A stretch of 64,000 nt of DNA from IMG/VR virus record IMGVR_UViG_3300049489_001303, positions 106,145-170,144 of that record; one strand, written 5' to 3'. Both the position numbers and the translations under genes were made by a program. Source of the stretch: a virus. This document shows positions 63,028 to 64,000 of the stretch, piece by piece. How positions within the stretch are numbered: position 1 is the first letter of the stretch; every line of letters begins with the position of its first letter. The notes beneath the pieces are model-generated. The model was not told the DNA's origin. It worked only from the letters and a program-made list of their open reading frames with translations, and did no database searches.

Positions 63028-63308
63028 GATTGCACTCTCAACTCCAGGCCGATGGGTGGTGAAGCAGCCCCACTCAGAGCGACACCGTTGCCCCTCAAGT
63101 GTTCATACCGCACGGAAAATCGCAGGCTCGACTCTATCACGCCGTAGCCTGAGCCATCTATCACACCACTGCTTCCCGTTCCTTTGCCGTTACCTCTGTC
63201 GCTGTTATGTATCCCCACAGAGTTACAATCTCCCATCCCATAGCCCTCTGCTATCTGCGTGGAGTGGCCTGTTGTCATCAGCTCGCTGAAGCTCAGGATC
63301 AGTTGCAT
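63024..63308 (-). CDS. Gly-rich array 2, protein A
   Basis: A 94-residue protein. Opens MQLILSFSELMTTGHSTQIA; the middle is Gly/Ser/Asn/Asp-rich (SDRGNGKGTGSSGVIDGSGY); the end is less so. The ATG overlaps the 'YRCN' end of protein B. Confidence 0.62.
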   Translation of the reverse strand: MQLILSFSELMTTGHSTQIAEGYGMGDCNSVGIHNSDRGNGKGTGSSGVIDGSGYGVIESSLRFSVRYEHLRGNGVALSGAASPPIGLELRVQS

Positions 63309-63586
63309 CTGTACCTCACCAGCGACTCATAGGTGCTGTTGCCGTTACCATTGTGAGCAAACGCTGCAAGGCCGCCGCCTGTTCGGGAGCCATACAGGTC
63401 ATAGTTGTGGCGCTCTGCCCAGGGGATCCTCGCAGTGATAAACGCCCAATCCTCATCGTAGCGACTCCCATCCATACCGCCCCCGCTTATGCGCCGGTCA
63501 GTGAGTAGCAGATAATTCAAGTCTCCTACTCCACTGTACAGCCCTATGGCTTGTACACGTGGGTCTGAGCCAAATGTCAGTTGCAT
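63299..63586 (-). CDS. Gly-rich array 2, protein B
   Basis: A 95-residue protein with 'DPRVQAIGLYSGVGDLNYLL' and 'RTGGGLAAFAHNGNGNSTYE', ending in VRYRCN. It is clearly paralogous to protein C (same order of blocks, same ending). The start, after GGAGAAGTACAG, overlaps the end of protein C. Confidence 0.64.
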   Translation of the reverse strand: MQLTFGSDPRVQAIGLYSGVGDLNYLLLTDRRISGGGMDGSRYDEDWAFITARIPWAERHNYDLYGSRTGGGLAAFAHNGNGNSTYESLVRYRCN

Positions 63587-63879
63587 CTGTACTTCTCCAG
63601 TTTAAACTCACCTTGACTCTGTCCATCGCCGCTGGAACCGAATGCTGTGATGCCGCCGCCCAGCCCGCCGCCAGAGAACTTCAACTGCCTGGCGGTGGAT
63701 CTGCCGCTTATGTGCTCTACCAATTCAAAGTTTTCATAGCCTAGACCTGAACCCATGCCGGATCCCCCAATCTGAATGCTGGTGTTAAGTCCTAAACACA
63801 GCATATAAAAATCGTTCCCTACCCCGCAACCCAAGACCGCTACACGGGGATCTAAGTCATTGTCTTGTGTCAACAGCAT
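63577..63879 (-). CDS. Gly-rich array 2, protein C
   Basis: A 100-residue protein. 'DPRVAVLGCGVGNDFYMLCL', then 'IGGSGMGSGLGYENFELVEH', and 'GGGLGGGITAFGSSGDGQSQ', ending in KYRCN. It shares the 'GLGGGITAFGSSGDGQSQ' block with protein D, indicating a recent duplication. Confidence 0.64.
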   Translation of the reverse strand: MLLTQDNDLDPRVAVLGCGVGNDFYMLCLGLNTSIQIGGSGMGSGLGYENFELVEHISGRSTARQLKFSGGGLGGGITAFGSSGDGQSQGEFKLEKYRCN

Positions 63880-64000
63880 CTGTACCTCACCAAGTTGCGG
63901 TCGCCCTGGCTCTGCCCATCGCCGCTGGAACCGAATGCTGTGATGCCGCCGCCCAGCCCGCCGCCCAGCCCACCTCCGCCGCTCTGCAGCTTCCAGATGA
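63870..64000 (-). CDS. Gly-rich array 2, protein D, partial
   Basis: Only the C-terminal part lies in the window (N-terminus to the right). It has 'GGGLGGGLGGGITAFGSSGD' then GQSQ and ends in VRYRCC. The GATGCT of its end contains the start of protein C. An additional GLGG unit compared with protein C shows length change by slippage or recombination. Confidence 0.6.
   Translation of the reverse strand, partial: IWKLQSGGGGLGGGLGGGITAFGSSGDGQSQGDRNLVRYRCC

Overview
The window is part of a large tailed-phage genome of contractile-tail (myovirus) type. The evidence is a block of about 41 kb on the minus strand that reads, from right to left, as tail-assembly chaperone, tape-measure candidate, fibres, baseplate hub, gp25-like wedge protein and gpJ-like wedge protein. 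I see no integrase, rRNA, tRNA or CRISPR array. The host cannot be named. A lipobox lipoprotein, a Sec-type SLT-fold endolysin and abundant Shine-Dalgarno (SD) sites indicate a bacterium, probably Gram-negative. The Asp-Thr/Asp-Ser low-complexity lipoprotein recalls Myxococcota and other former Deltaproteobacteria, which is only a hint.

Layout, left part (1-41.5 kb, minus strand): a tightly packed, mostly overlapping late operon. It starts with a 219-residue chaperone and a downstream frame that appears to be reached only by -1 frameshifting, followed by the tape-measure candidate. A very large adhesion module of about 26 kb follows (about 10.7-36 kb). It contains three Gly-X-Thr collagen-like fibres, a beta-roll fibre with about 34 YadA-head-like repeats, a 1788-residue fibre with knob-like domains, LamG-like and discoidin-like domains, and two glycosyltransferases (GT2 and GT25 type). 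A baseplate hub carrying an M15-type peptidase domain, a sigma-70 family factor and the baseplate wedge genes end the operon.

Middle part (41.6-54 kb, mainly plus strand): small accessory genes, a signal-peptide SLT lysozyme, a probable structured RNA closed by a long-range helix and an intrinsic terminator, a dNMP kinase, a permuted NlpC/P60-like protein (minus strand) and a holin-like protein. Next comes a tandem array of tiny Gly/Asp-rich proteins, each start overlapping the previous stop, ending in a DUF6745-type protein. Two HExxH proteins lie further right.

Right part (54-64 kb): a minus-strand operon of proteins with Gly-rich hydrophobic segments. Their N-termini resemble short shared tags (M-x-K-T-A/S... 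and M-W-T-K-E-A...) that also occur on other, otherwise unrelated proteins and may be virion- or capsid-targeting signals. There are also small envelope-type genes with their own promoters and terminators, and a second Gly-rich array on the minus strand whose gene junctions are conserved. The best candidates for undescribed biology are the Gly-rich arrays with DUF6745, the shared N-terminal tags, the structured RNA, and the pairing of collagen-like fibres with glycosyltransferases. All statements come from reading the sequence; no searches were run.
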